Shown here in pieces: positions 1-11,331 of a stretch of DNA of 64,000 nucleotides. The stretch lies in the NCBI RefSeq assembly GCF_963676685.1, contig NC_092355.1, positions 81,311,176 to 81,375,175 of the forward strand. The letters run 5' to 3'. How positions within the stretch are numbered: the stretch's first letter is position 1; every line of letters begins with the position of its first letter. The notes under the pieces are model-generated. The model saw nothing but the letters and a program-made list of their open reading frames with translations. It was not told where the DNA came from and ran no database searches. Source of the stretch: Mytilus edulis (taxonomy: Eukaryota; Mollusca; Bivalvia; Mytilida; Mytilidae). A program made the position numbers and the translations under genes.

Positions 1-192
1 AAGGCAAAGAGCACACCCAAGAAGAAGAAGCCAGCAGCAAAGAAACCAGCTGGAGAAAAAAAGGCTGCCAAACCAAAGGCAAAAAAACCAGCAGCAAAGA
101 AAGCAGCCAAGCCAAAGAAGCCAGCAGCCAAGTCACCAGCAAAAAAGAAGGCAGCCAAACCAAAAGCCAAGAAGACACCAAAGAAGAAGTAA
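1..192 (+). CDS. H1: Histone H1, 3' fragment cut by the window edge
   Basis: The reading frame opens at base 1 and ends at a TAA at 190-192. It gives the last 63 residues of the H1 C-terminal tail, the lysine/alanine/proline-rich part with the SPAKKK and TPKKK motifs. It appears identical to the same part of the next copies. The globular domain and start codon lie to the left of the window. This copy shows that the array continues upstream. The tail neutralises linker DNA charge and its SP/TP sites are typical CDK targets in H1 proteins. Confidence 0.93.
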   Translation, partial: KAKSTPKKKKPAAKKPAGEKKAAKPKAKKPAAKKAAKPKKPAAKSPAKKKAAKPKAKKTPKKK

Positions 193-235
193 ACTGTTCC
201 AGACTTCAGTCTGCAGAGGCTATTCAGCCACCAAA

Positions 236-251
236 AGCCCTTTTAAGGGCT
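236..251 (+). promoter_or_regulatory. Histone mRNA 3' stem-loop (copy 1)
   Basis: A 6-bp stem AGCCCT/AGGGCT closes a TTTA loop. It is preceded by CCAAA and followed by ACCCA, which is the canonical SLBP-binding context. A purine-rich stretch (AAAAAGAA) about 14 nt downstream fits the histone downstream element that pairs with U7 snRNA. It lies 44 nt after the H1 stop codon. This predicts replication-type, non-polyadenylated 3' end formation. Confidence 0.93.
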
Positions 252-1325
252 ACCCAATTTATTCAAAAAGAATCTACAATTGTTGTACATTAGTTATCAA
301 ACTAAATCTAGCTGAGCCCTACCCTTTTCTTTACTTTTCTCTGAACTTTGCACTGGTCTCTGAAATATTTTTTGGGGTCACATTATTTCCATTGTTTGTT
401 TTATTTCACTCCTTATGACTATACTATTTCTAACACCTAAGTATGCAGCTGGGTTTTTTTTTTTTTTTTGATATATTTTGTGTAGTTAGGCACCATTAAA
501 GTTATATCAGTGTATTTTCACGCACTTATTTGAACTGAATATAACTTTTTCTATTCAGTTTTCGTTAGAGTGACAATCTACGAAAATAGGAAGTCATGCT
601 AGGGTTTTATTGTGCTCTTTTTTTTAGGGGGAAGGGGGTCAAAATCACACAGCTAACCTTCAACCGAAAAATCATTTTTGTCATTATGTGAGTTTTTCCA
701 TTTCTCTCTTCTTCTTCGTATTCAACTTGACTGACATTTTTTGTTGGACTTTTTCTACACGTAAGCAAAGTCAAAGGTTGGCTCTCTATTTCATATCAAC
801 TAGTCAATGGGGAGGTAACTCTAAAATTAAACTCAGTACTTTTTTTCAGAACTATATAAATAAACTGTTAAAATGTACATAATACAAAAGATGTATAACG
901 TATCGTAAAAATCAGATTAGTAGCAAATGAATGCAGTGACGTTTGTCTGTTATTTATTTATTTTTTTATTTATTACTTGTCAAAATTACTACAATAATAT
1001 TGTGTATTAAAAGTTAAAAGGAAACTCTAAAGTATGGAGGTTTTTGTTCAACCTTTAACAGTTCTGCAATTATTTTGTCATTTTATTACCTGCGATTTAT
1101 TATGCAAATTTCACTATTCTCTACCTTTCGAATTTCATCTTTGTTTTACTCGTGTATAAAATAAATGCACCTACTTGTTTCTATGTTTCTTTCAAATGGT
1201 TGTCCTGTGTTTTTTCTCTTCTTTTTTCTCTCTGTTATTTAGTGCGCGACGACTTGACTGTATCTTTGCTATGTCATTTTAATCTTTCCACAGCACGCGA
1301 GGTGAATAAACCCGAAACAATACAG

Positions 1326-1339
1326 TGACGTCACACGTG
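1326..1339 (+). promoter_or_regulatory. Conserved CRE plus E-box pair in H1 spacer
   Basis: TGACGTCA (a perfect cAMP-response-element palindrome) is followed directly by CACGTG. The pair recurs in each spacer at 5021-5034, 8715-8728, 12384-12397 and 15931-15944. In the last two the E-box has changed to CATGTG, which still fits CANNTG, while the CRE is unchanged. It sits about 1.1 kb after one H1 and 2 kb before the next. Function is inferred from the motif only. Confidence 0.35.
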
Positions 1340-3204
1340 ACTACTGTGATGAACAGAAACAAGGATGGATGGACGGACAGTGGTACAAAAAGTAAGAAAA
1401 AGTTATTTCTCTGATAAAAGGTATCGCGTGAATTGTAGGTTCACGGTATAGGTTTTTTCTCTCATTTTTGAAGATCATATATACAGTTGTCTATAATTGC
1501 TTACATCCACTTCCTTTGAACTATGGTGGATAGTTGTCTCATTGGCAATCATACCACATCTCCTTATTTTCATATTGAAATGACAGCAACTTAACGACAC
1601 ACACAAACATAGCCTGCTAGTATATACGTACATGGGAGACTGAAAAATTCTGTGCTTATTGGTAAATGATAAAAAAAAACATTAAAACTTTAAGGTATGC
1701 TATGACTAAGCTTTAAATATAAGGTAGATAGGGAGTAGGAAACACACATATTTTTTTTTTTTATTTGGCCTTAATGAAGAAGAAAAGCACACACACAATA
1801 TATTAGAACTTGTACTAACATCCATTAAACGCTATGCTAATATATGTCTTTAAAAGAGAACCATTATTTTATTTTAATTTATTTTTTCTTCGTTTCAATC
1901 TTGGTTTTTGATTCTTTTTACATTAAATCTGTTTTTACTGTTGCAATAGTTTACAAATATTTTTAGTCCAAATACAATTCATTGATAATATATCCCCCCT
2001 TTTTTGTCCGGATTTTTTTTTTTTTTTTTTTTTTGAAAAAGGGGGGGGGGGGGCTGGAGGTTTAGTTAAATGCAGTGGAAAAATGTTTTGCCCAAAGTCC
2101 AATGGTTCACACTGATGTGTTTTTGTCCTTCTGTCTCTTTTTAATCGTCCGTGTCACGGGATGCTGCTTCACCCTTTACCGGTTCTGGTTTCACTTGCAT
2201 AGCTTATATAGGTATAATGCATATGTATAGCCAGAGTCTTCACTGTGACACACATTCCCCTTTTTGAGGGGAAATAAATAACTTTTGTAATTGTCAATTA
2301 AGATACAAATGATATGTACCACTGTCGAATTATAAAACTACAAAAATCTTCGTGTTTTGTTTTTGTTTTGTTGATTTTTTTTGTTTGTATCGAAACTTTC
2401 AGGCGGCCAGGCCACTTTGAGCTCAGATCATCGGTTATTGATAATAAAATTAATGAAATATATTTTGTTGAAAAATATGGTATATTCGATAAGACATATT
2501 CGAGTTTTTGACTTGAAAGTGCGCAAATTGTACATGCAAATGGAAATAAAAGCGAAGACGCATCATACAGAACAGTTGTTCAGTGCCTCAGATCCACTGA
2601 AAACAAAGTCGCTCTCTGAAAAGTTCCCAACGCTAGATTAAATAAAAAGATGTTTCAAATTCGTATTCTAGATATTGGGTTTGTTCATTCGACTCTTGAA
2701 TGTTTGCGAAATTTCGCTCGGGTTGAATAAAAATGTTATTTGAAGTTTTAGTAAAAATCTGCAATTAAACAATGGCGCGTGAACTTTTTGTGTGTTTCCC
2801 TCTAGCTGGAAACAAACTTATTACGAGGAGGAACATGCTTCCAGTGAATAAAAACGGAAAGAAACCTAAAGAGAAATGATTTTTCTTCCTCTGTACAATT
2901 TTACGACGATAGAATATTTGTGTAATGAGAAAAACTCGTAAATTTTCTGTCAACATACCTGCGAAGACAATTCAGTCGGTTCTACTTTAACTATTAATAT
3001 CTTTTTACTGTGTACATCGAAAAATACACAGTTTATCTAACATGCAAGATTAATGACTGTTGAGCAATTTGGTATGCTATATGTGAATGTTTTTGATAGA
3101 ATTATACTATAAATTATCATAAAAGTCTTCGAAGAAGCACATAATCATTTTACCGAGATCGCGTAATGGATTTTACAAGTTATTTTTAAGGGTGTCTTCG
3201 TCGA

Positions 3205-3228
3205 GGTCCGCGTTCGTCTGTTATAAAT
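3205..3228 (+). promoter_or_regulatory. H1 core promoter: H4-box-like element and TATA box (copy 2)
   Basis: GGTCCG at 3205-3210 resembles the H4-specific promoter element that replaces the CCAAT box in orphon-type and replacement H1 genes. TATAAAT follows at 3222-3228, 84 bp before the ATG. A start site around 3250-3265 is expected, where TATTCG loosely fits the histone cap motif. No convincing CCAAT box is seen near it. Confidence 0.75.
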
Positions 3229-3311
3229 AAACGAGGCCTGGAATGGCGTTATTTTCAAATCGTTATTCGTAGTATAAACTTCGTAAAGGATAATATTTTG
3301 AATCATTCAAA

Positions 3312-3887
3312 ATGGCAGACGCAACAGCAGCACCAGCAGTAGCACCAGCTAAATCACCAAAGAAAAAGGCAGCAGCCAAGCCAAAGAAGCCTTCCGCACA
3401 TCCTAAATACAGCGAGATGATTGGAAAAGCCATCGCCGCTTTGAAAGAACGTGGAGGTTCTTCAAGGCAAGCAATTCTGAAGTACATCATGGCCAACTTC
3501 AACGTCGGAAAAGATGCCAAGTCAGTAAATGCTCATTTAAAACTTGCACTCAGAGCCGGAGTTAAGAACAACAGTTTGAAGCAGTCCAAGGGAACTGGAG
3601 CATCCGGATCTTTCAGAATTGGAGAGGCTAAAGTAGTTAAAAAGAAGCCAGCAAAGGCAAAGAAAGCAGCCAAACCTAAGGCCGCCAAGCCGAAGAAGGC
3701 AAAGAGCACACCCAAGAAGAAGAAGCCAGCAGCAAAGAAACCAGCTGGAGAAAAAAAGGCTGCCAAACCAAAGGCAAAAAAACCAGCAGCAAAGAAAGCA
3801 GCCAAGCCAAAGAAGCCAGCAGCCAAGTCACCAGCAAAAAAGAAGGCAGCCAAACCAAAAGCCAAGAAGACACCAAAGAAGAAGTAA
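3312..3887 (+). CDS. H1: Histone H1 (array copy 2)
   Basis: Linker histone of 191 residues, single exon. Residues 1-27 are a short basic N-terminal tail with SPKKK. Residues 28-104 are the winged-helix globular domain (HPKYSEMI through GSFRIGEAK), which binds the nucleosome dyad. Residues 105-191 are a lysine/alanine/proline-rich tail of AAKPKK-type repeats with STPKK, KSPAKK and KTPKKK sites suited to CDK phosphorylation. The ATG has AAA ATGG context and follows the TATA box by 84 bp. The stop is followed by a histone stem-loop, so the mRNA is predicted to be non-polyadenylated. The product is identical to the other three complete copies. There are no core histone genes in between, which fits the solitary H1 clusters of mussels. 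Minus-strand frames across the K/A/P tail are mirror artefacts. Confidence 0.98.
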   Translation: MADATAAPAVAPAKSPKKKAAAKPKKPSAHPKYSEMIGKAIAALKERGGSSRQAILKYIMANFNVGKDAKSVNAHLKLALRAGVKNNSLKQSKGTGASGSFRIGEAKVVKKKPAKAKKAAKPKAAKPKKAKSTPKKKKPAAKKPAGEKKAAKPKAKKPAAKKAAKPKKPAAKSPAKKKAAKPKAKKTPKKK

Positions 3888-3930
3888 ACTGTTCCAGACT
3901 TCAGTCTGCAGAGGCTATTCAGCCACCAAA

Positions 3931-3946
3931 AGCCCTTTTAAGGGCT
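3931..3946 (+). promoter_or_regulatory. Histone mRNA 3' stem-loop (copy 2)
   Basis: Same AGCCCT-TTTA-AGGGCT hairpin, 44 nt after the stop, with CCAAA before and ACCCA (3947-3951) after it. A purine-rich element lies at about 3957-3969. Confidence 0.93.
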
Positions 3947-6898
3947 ACCCAATTTATTCAAAAAGAATCTACAATTGTTGTACATTAGTTATCAAACTAA
4001 ATCTAGCTGAGCCCTACCCTTTTCTTTACTTTTCTCTGAACTTTGCACTGGTCTCTGAAATATTTTTTGGGGTCACATTATTTCCATTGTTTGTTTTATT
4101 TCACTCCTTATGACTATACTATTTCTAACACCTAAGTATGCAGCTGGGTTTTTTTTTTTTTTTTGATATATTTTGTGTAGTTAGGCACCATTAAAGTTAT
4201 ATCAGTGTATTTTCACGCACTTATTTGAACTGAATATAACTTTTTCTATTCAGTTTTCGTTAGAGTGACAATCTACGAAAATAGGAAGTCATGCTAGGGT
4301 TTTATTGTGCTCTTTTTTTTAGGGGGAAGGGGGTCAAAATCACACAGCTAACCTTCAACCGAAAAATCATTTTTGTCATTATGTGAGTTTTTCCATTTCT
4401 CTCTTCTTCTTCGTATTCAACTTGACTGACATTTTTTGTTGGACTTTTTCTACACGTAAGCAAAGTCAAAGGTTGGCTCTCTATTTCATATCAACTAGTC
4501 AATGGGGAGGTAACTCTAAAATTAAACTCAGTACTTTTTTTCAGAACTATATAAATAAACTGTTAAAATGTACATAATACAAAAGATGTATAACGTATCG
4601 TAAAAATCAGATTAGTAGCAAATGAATGCAGTGACGTTTGTCTGTTATTTATTTATTTTTTTATTTATTACTTGTCAAAATTACTACAATAATATTGTGT
4701 ATTAAAAGTTAAAAGGAAACTCTAAAGTATGGAGGTTTTTGTTCAACCTTTAACAGTTCTGCAATTATTTTGTCATTTTATTACCTGCGATTTATTATGC
4801 AAATTTCACTATTCTCTACCTTTCGAATTTCATCTTTGTTTTACTCGTGTATAAAATAAATGCACCTACTTGTTTCTATGTTTCTTTCAAATGGTTGTCC
4901 TGTGTTTTTTCTCTTCTTTTTTCTCTCTGTTATTTAGTGCGCGACGACTTGACTGTATCTTTGCTATGTCATTTTAATCTTTCCACAGCACGCGAGGTGA
5001 ATAAACCCGAAACAATACAGTGACGTCACACGTGACTACTGTGATGAACAGAAACAAGGATGGATGGACGGACAGTGGTACAAAAAGTAAGAAAAAGTTA
5101 TTTCTCTGATAAAAGGTATCGCGTGAATTGTAGGTTCACGGTATAGGTTTTTTCTCTCATTTTTGAAGATCATATATACAGTTGTCTATAATTGCTTACA
5201 TCCACTTCCTTTGAACTATGGTGGATAGTTGTCTCATTGGCAATCATACCACATCTCCTTATTTTCATATTGAAATGACAGCAACTTAACGACACACACA
5301 AACATAGCCTGCTAGTATATACGTACATGGGAGACTGAAAAATTCTGTGCTTATTGGTAAATGATAAAAAAAAACATTAAAACTTTAAGGTATGCTATGA
5401 CTAAGCTTTAAATATAAGGTAGATAGGGAGTAGGAAACACACATATTTTTTTTTTTTATTTGGCCTTAATGAAGAAGAAAAGCACACACACAATATATTA
5501 GAACTTGTACTAACATCCATTAAACGCTATGCTAATATATGTCTTTAAAAGAGAACCATTATTTTATTTTAATTTATTTTTTCTTCGTTTCAATCTTGGT
5601 TTTTGATTCTTTTTACATTAAATCTGTTTTTACTGTTGCAATAGTTTACAAATATTTTTAGTCCAAATACAATTCATTGATAATATATCCCCCCTTTTTT
5701 GTCCGGATTTTTTTTTTTTTTTTTTTTTTGAAAAAGGGGGGGGGGGGCTGGAGGTTTAGTTAAATGCAGTGGAAAAATGTTTTGCCCAAAGTCCAATGGT
5801 TCACACTGATGTGTTTTTGTCCTTCTGTCTCTTTTTAATCGTCCGTGTCACGGGATGCTGCTTCACCCTTTACCGGTTCTGGTTTCACTTGCATAGCTTA
5901 TATAGGTATAATGCATATGTATAGCCAGAGTCTTCACTGTGACACACATTCCCCTTTTTGAGGGGAAATAAATAACTTTTGTAATTGTCAATTAAGATAC
6001 AAATGATATGTACCACTGTCGAATTATAAAACTACAAAAATCTTCGTGTTTTGTTTTTGTTTTGTTGATTTTTTTTGTTTGTATCGAAACTTTCAGGCGG
6101 CCAGGCCACTTTGAGCTCAGATCATCGGTTATTGATAATAAAATTAATGAAATATATTTTGTTGAAAAATATGGTATATTCGATAAGACATATTCGAGTT
6201 TTTGACTTGAAAGTGCGCAAATTGTACATGCAAATGGAAATAAAAGCGAAGACGCATCATACAGAACAGTTGTTCAGTGCCTCAGATCCACTGAAAACAA
6301 AGTCGCTCTCTGAAAAGTTCCCAACGCTAGATTAAATAAAAAGATGTTTCAAATTCGTATTCTAGATATTGGGTTTGTTCATTCGACTCTTGAATGTTTG
6401 CGAAATTTCGCTCGGGTTGAATAAAAATGTTATTTGAAGTTTTAGTAAAAATCTGCAATTAAACAATGGCGCGTGAACTTTTTGTGTGTTTCCCTCTAGC
6501 TGGAAACAAACTTATTACGAGGAGGAACATGCTTCCAGTGAATAAAAACGGAAAGAAACCTAAAGAGAAATGATTTTTCTTCCTCTGTACAATTTTACGA
6601 CGGTAGAATATTTGTGTAATGAGAAAAACTCGTAAATTTTCTGTCAACATACCTGCGAAGACAATTCAGTCGGTTCTACTTTAACTATTAATATCTTTTT
6701 ACTGTGTACATCGAAAAATACACAGTTTATCTAACATGCAAGATTAATGACTGTTGAGCAATTTGGTATGCTATATGTGAATGTTTTTGATAGAATTATA
6801 CTATAAATTATCATAAAAGTCTTCGAAGAAGCACATAATCATTTTACCGAGATCGCGTAATGGATTTTACAAGTTATTTTTAAGGGTGTCTTCGTCGA

Positions 6899-6922
6899 GG
6901 TCCGCGTTCGTCTGTTATAAAT
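6899..6922 (+). promoter_or_regulatory. H1 core promoter (copy 3)
   Basis: GGTCCG at 6899-6904 and TATAAAT at 6916-6922, with the same spacing to the ATG at 7006 as in copy 2. Confidence 0.75.
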
Positions 6923-7005
6923 AAACGAGGCCTGGAATGGCGTTATTTTCAAATCGTTATTCGTAGTATAAACTTCGTAAAGGATAATATTTTGAATCAT
7001 TCAAA

Positions 7006-7581
7006 ATGGCAGACGCAACAGCAGCACCAGCAGTAGCACCAGCTAAATCACCAAAGAAAAAGGCAGCAGCCAAGCCAAAGAAGCCTTCCGCACATCCTAA
7101 ATACAGCGAGATGATTGGAAAAGCCATCGCCGCTTTGAAAGAACGTGGAGGTTCTTCAAGGCAAGCAATTCTGAAGTACATCATGGCCAACTTCAACGTC
7201 GGAAAAGATGCCAAGTCAGTAAATGCTCATTTAAAACTTGCACTCAGAGCCGGAGTTAAGAACAACAGTTTGAAGCAGTCCAAGGGAACTGGAGCATCCG
7301 GATCTTTCAGAATTGGAGAGGCTAAAGTAGTTAAAAAGAAGCCAGCAAAGGCAAAGAAAGCAGCCAAACCTAAGGCCGCCAAGCCGAAGAAGGCAAAGAG
7401 CACACCCAAGAAGAAGAAGCCAGCAGCAAAGAAACCAGCTGGAGAAAAAAAGGCTGCCAAACCAAAGGCAAAAAAACCAGCAGCAAAGAAAGCAGCCAAG
7501 CCAAAGAAGCCAGCAGCCAAGTCACCAGCAAAAAAGAAGGCAGCCAAACCAAAAGCCAAGAAGACACCAAAGAAGAAGTAA
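7006..7581 (+). CDS. H1: Histone H1 (array copy 3)
   Basis: Complete 191-residue linker histone, identical in product to the copy at 3312. It has the same globular domain (residues 28-104), the same basic tail and no intron. Its unit starts 3694 bp after the previous one. The unit differs from its left neighbour by very little: a substitution in the upstream spacer at about 6603 and homopolymer length. Such identity over 3.7 kb including noncoding spacer points to recent unequal exchange or gene conversion rather than selection on the protein alone. Confidence 0.98.
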   Translation: MADATAAPAVAPAKSPKKKAAAKPKKPSAHPKYSEMIGKAIAALKERGGSSRQAILKYIMANFNVGKDAKSVNAHLKLALRAGVKNNSLKQSKGTGASGSFRIGEAKVVKKKPAKAKKAAKPKAAKPKKAKSTPKKKKPAAKKPAGEKKAAKPKAKKPAAKKAAKPKKPAAKSPAKKKAAKPKAKKTPKKK

Positions 7582-7624
7582 ACTGTTCCAGACTTCAGTC
7601 TGCAGAGGCTATTCAGCCACCAAA

Positions 7625-7640
7625 AGCCCTTTTAAGGGCT
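7625..7640 (+). promoter_or_regulatory. Histone mRNA 3' stem-loop (copy 3)
   Basis: Identical hairpin with CCAAA and ACCCA flanks, 44 nt after the stop codon. Confidence 0.93.
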
Positions 7641-10589
7641 ACCCAATTTATTCAAAAAGAATCTACAATTGTTGTACATTAGTTATCAAACTAAATCTAG
7701 CTGAGCCCTACCCTTTTCTTTACTTTTCTCTGAACTTTGCACTGGTCTCTGAAATATTTTTTGGGGTCACATTATTTCCATTGTTTGTTTTATTTCACTC
7801 CTTATGACTATACTATTTCTAACACCTAAGTATGCAGCTGGGTTTTTTTTTTTTTTTTGATATATTTTGTGTAGTTAGGCACCATTAAAGTTATATCAGT
7901 GTATTTTCACGCACTTATTTGAACTGAATATAACTTTTTCTATTCAGTTTTCGTTAGAGTGACAATCTACGAAAATAGGAAGTCATGCTAGGGTTTTATT
8001 GTGCTCTTTTTTTTAGGGGGAAGGGGGTCAAAATCACACAGCTAACCTTCAACCGAAAAATCATTTTTGTCATTATGTGAGTTTTTCCATTTCTCTCTTC
8101 TTCTTCGTATTCAACTTGACTGACATTTTTTGTTGGACTTTTTCTACACGTAAGCAAAGTCAAAGGTTGGCTCTCTATTTCATATCAACTAGTCAATGGG
8201 GAGGTAACTCTAAAATTAAACTCAGTACTTTTTTTCAGAACTATATAAATAAACTGTTAAAATGTACATAATACAAAAGATGTATAACGTATCGTAAAAA
8301 TCAGATTAGTAGCAAATGAATGCAGTGACGTTTGTCTGTTATTTATTTATTTTTTTATTTATTACTTGTCAAAATTACTACAATAATATTGTGTATTAAA
8401 AGTTAAAAGGAAACTCTAAAGTATGGAGGTTTTTGTTCAACCTTTAACAGTTCTGCAATTATTTTGTCATTTTATTACCTGCGATTTATTATGCAAATTT
8501 CACTATTCTCTACCTTTCGAATTTCATCTTTGTTTTACTCGTGTATAAAATAAATGCACCTACTTGTTTCTATGTTTCTTTCAAATGGTTGTCCTGTGTT
8601 TTTTCTCTTCTTTTTTCTCTCTGTTATTTAGTGCGCGACGACTTGACTGTATCTTTGCTATGTCATTTTAATCTTTCCACAGCACGCGAGGTGAATAAAC
8701 CCGAAACAATACAGTGACGTCACACGTGACTACTGTGATGAACAGAAACAAGGATGGATGGACGGACAGTGGTACAAAAAGTAAGAAAAAGTTATTTCTC
8801 TGATAAAAGGTATCGCGTGAATTGTAGGTTCACGGTATAGGTTTTTTCTCTCATTTTTGAAGATCATATATACAGTTGTCTATAATTGCTTACATCCACT
8901 TCCTTTGAACTATGGTGGATAGTTGTCTCATTGGCAATCATACCACATCTCCTTATTTTCATATTGAAATGACAGCAACTTAACGACACACACAAACATA
9001 GCCTGCTAGTATATACGTACATGGGAGACTGAAAAATTCTGTGCTTATTGGTAAATGATAAAAAAAAACATTAAAACTTTAAGGTATGCTATGACTAAGC
9101 TTTAAATATAAGGTAGATAGGGAGTAGGAAACACACATATTTTTTTTTTTTATTTGGCCTTAATGAAGAAGAAAAGCACACACACAATATATTAGAACTT
9201 GTACTAACATCCATTAAACGCTATGCTAATATATGTCTTTAAAAGAGAACCATTATTTTATTTTAATTTATTTTTTCTTCGTTTCAATCTTGGTTTTTGA
9301 TTCTTTTTACATTAAATCTGTTTTTACTGTTGCAATAGTTTACAAATATTTTTAGTCCAAATACAATTCATTGATAATATATCCCCCCTTTTTTGTCCGG
9401 ATTTTTTTTTTTTTTTTTTTTTGAAAAAGGGGGGGGGGCTGGAGGTTTAGTTAAATGCAGTGGAAAAATGTTTTGCCCAAAGTCCAATGGTTCACACTGA
9501 TGTGTTTTTGTCCTTCTGTCTCTTTTTAATCGTCCGTGTCACGGGATGCTGCTTCACCCTTTACCGGTTCTGGTTTCACTTGCATAGCTTATATAGGTAT
9601 AATGCATATGTATAGCCAGAGTCTTCACTGTGACACACATTCCCCTTTTTGAGGGGAAATAAATAACTTTTGTAATTGTCAATTAAGATACAAATGATAT
9701 GTACCACTGTCGAATTATAAAACTACAAAAATCTTCGTGTTTTGTTTTTGTTTTGTTGATTTTTTTTGTTTGTATCGAAACTTTCAGGCGGCCAGGCCAC
9801 TTTGAGCTCAGATCATCGGTTATTGATAATAAAATTAATGAAATATATTTTGTTGAAAAATATGGTATATTCGATAAGACATATTCGAGTTTTTGACTTG
9901 AAAGTGCGCAAATTGTACATGCAAATGGAAATAAAAGCGAAGACGCATCATACAGAACAGTTGTTCAGTGCCTCAGATCCACTGAAAACAAAGTCGCTCT
10001 CTGAAAAGTTCCCAACGCTAGATTAAATAAAAAGATGTTTCAAATTCGTATTCTAGATATTGGGTTTGTTCATTCGACTCTTGAATGTTTGCGAAATTTC
10101 GCTCGGGTTGAATAAAAATGTTATTTGAAGTTTTAGTAAAAATCTGCAATTAAACAATGGCGCGTGAACTTTTTGTGTGTTTCCCTCTAGCTGGAAACAA
10201 ACTTATTACGAGGAGGAACATGCTTCCAGTGAATAAAAACGGAAAGAAACCTAAAGAGAAATGATTTTTCTTCCTCTGTACAATTTTACGACGATAGAAT
10301 ATTTGTGTAATGAGAAAAACTCGTAAATTTTCTGTCAACATACCTGCGAAGACAATTCAGTCGGTTCTACTTTAACTATTAATATCTTTTTACTGTGTAC
10401 ATCGAAAAATACACAGTTTATCTAACATGCAAGATTAATGACTGTTGAGCAATTTGGTATGCTATATGTGAATGTTTTTGATAGAATTATACTATAAATT
10501 ATCATAAAAGTCTTCGAAGAAGCACATAATCATTTTACCGAGATCGCGTAATGGATTTTACAAGTTATTTTTAAGGGTGTCTTCGTCGA

Positions 10590-10613
10590 GGTCCGCGTTC
10601 GTCTGTTATAAAT
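10590..10613 (+). promoter_or_regulatory. H1 core promoter (copy 4)
   Basis: GGTCCG at 10590-10595 and TATAAAT at 10607-10613, 84 bp before the ATG at 10697. Confidence 0.75.
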
Positions 10614-10696
10614 AAACGAGGCCTGGAATGGCGTTATTTTCAAATCGTTATTCGTAGTATAAACTTCGTAAAGGATAATATTTTGAATCATTCAAA

Positions 10697-11272
10697 ATGG
10701 CAGACGCAACAGCAGCACCAGCAGTAGCACCAGCTAAATCACCAAAGAAAAAGGCAGCAGCCAAGCCAAAGAAGCCTTCCGCACATCCTAAATACAGCGA
10801 GATGATTGGAAAAGCCATCGCCGCTTTGAAAGAACGTGGAGGTTCTTCAAGGCAAGCAATTCTGAAGTACATCATGGCCAACTTCAACGTCGGAAAAGAT
10901 GCCAAGTCAGTAAATGCTCATTTAAAACTTGCACTCAGAGCCGGAGTTAAGAACAACAGTTTGAAGCAGTCCAAGGGAACTGGAGCATCCGGATCTTTCA
11001 GAATTGGAGAGGCTAAAGTAGTTAAAAAGAAGCCAGCAAAGGCAAAGAAAGCAGCCAAACCTAAGGCCGCCAAGCCGAAGAAGGCAAAGAGCACACCCAA
11101 GAAGAAGAAGCCAGCAGCAAAGAAACCAGCTGGAGAAAAAAAGGCTGCCAAACCAAAGGCAAAAAAACCAGCAGCAAAGAAAGCAGCCAAGCCAAAGAAG
11201 CCAGCAGCCAAGTCACCAGCAAAAAAGAAGGCAGCCAAACCAAAAGCCAAGAAGACACCAAAGAAGAAGTAA
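10697..11272 (+). CDS. H1: Histone H1 (array copy 4)
   Basis: Complete intronless linker histone, 191 residues, product identical to the other copies. It is the last of the near-identical units: its own upstream spacer matches units 2 and 3. Its downstream spacer (11273-14233) is shorter and clearly diverged. That spacer lacks, for example, most of the block that corresponds to 1870-1985 in the first spacer. The gene therefore sits at the border between the homogenised and the diverging part of the array. Confidence 0.98.
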   Translation: MADATAAPAVAPAKSPKKKAAAKPKKPSAHPKYSEMIGKAIAALKERGGSSRQAILKYIMANFNVGKDAKSVNAHLKLALRAGVKNNSLKQSKGTGASGSFRIGEAKVVKKKPAKAKKAAKPKAAKPKKAKSTPKKKKPAAKKPAGEKKAAKPKAKKPAAKKAAKPKKPAAKSPAKKKAAKPKAKKTPKKK

Positions 11273-11315
11273 ACTGTTCCAGACTTCAGTCTGCAGAGGC
11301 TATTCAGCCACCAAA

Positions 11316-11331
11316 AGCCCTTTTAAGGGCT
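11316..11331 (+). promoter_or_regulatory. Histone mRNA 3' stem-loop (copy 4)
   Basis: Identical hairpin and flanks, 44 nt after the stop. Divergence of the spacer begins roughly 100 bp further on. Confidence 0.93.

Noticed and set aside
859-864. AATAAA as poly(A) signal of H1
   Set aside because: It is over 600 nt after the histone stem-loop in a T/A-rich spacer; stem-loop processing is the better supported 3' end.
688-2956. Small frames of 63-90 codons repeated in each H1 spacer
   Set aside because: They do not stay open in the diverged spacers (lengths change, stops appear), so there is no coding constraint.
3533-3876. Minus-strand frames of 110 and 66 codons over each H1 gene
   Set aside because: They are mirror translations of the lysine/alanine/proline-rich tail and repeat with every H1 copy; no independent signals.
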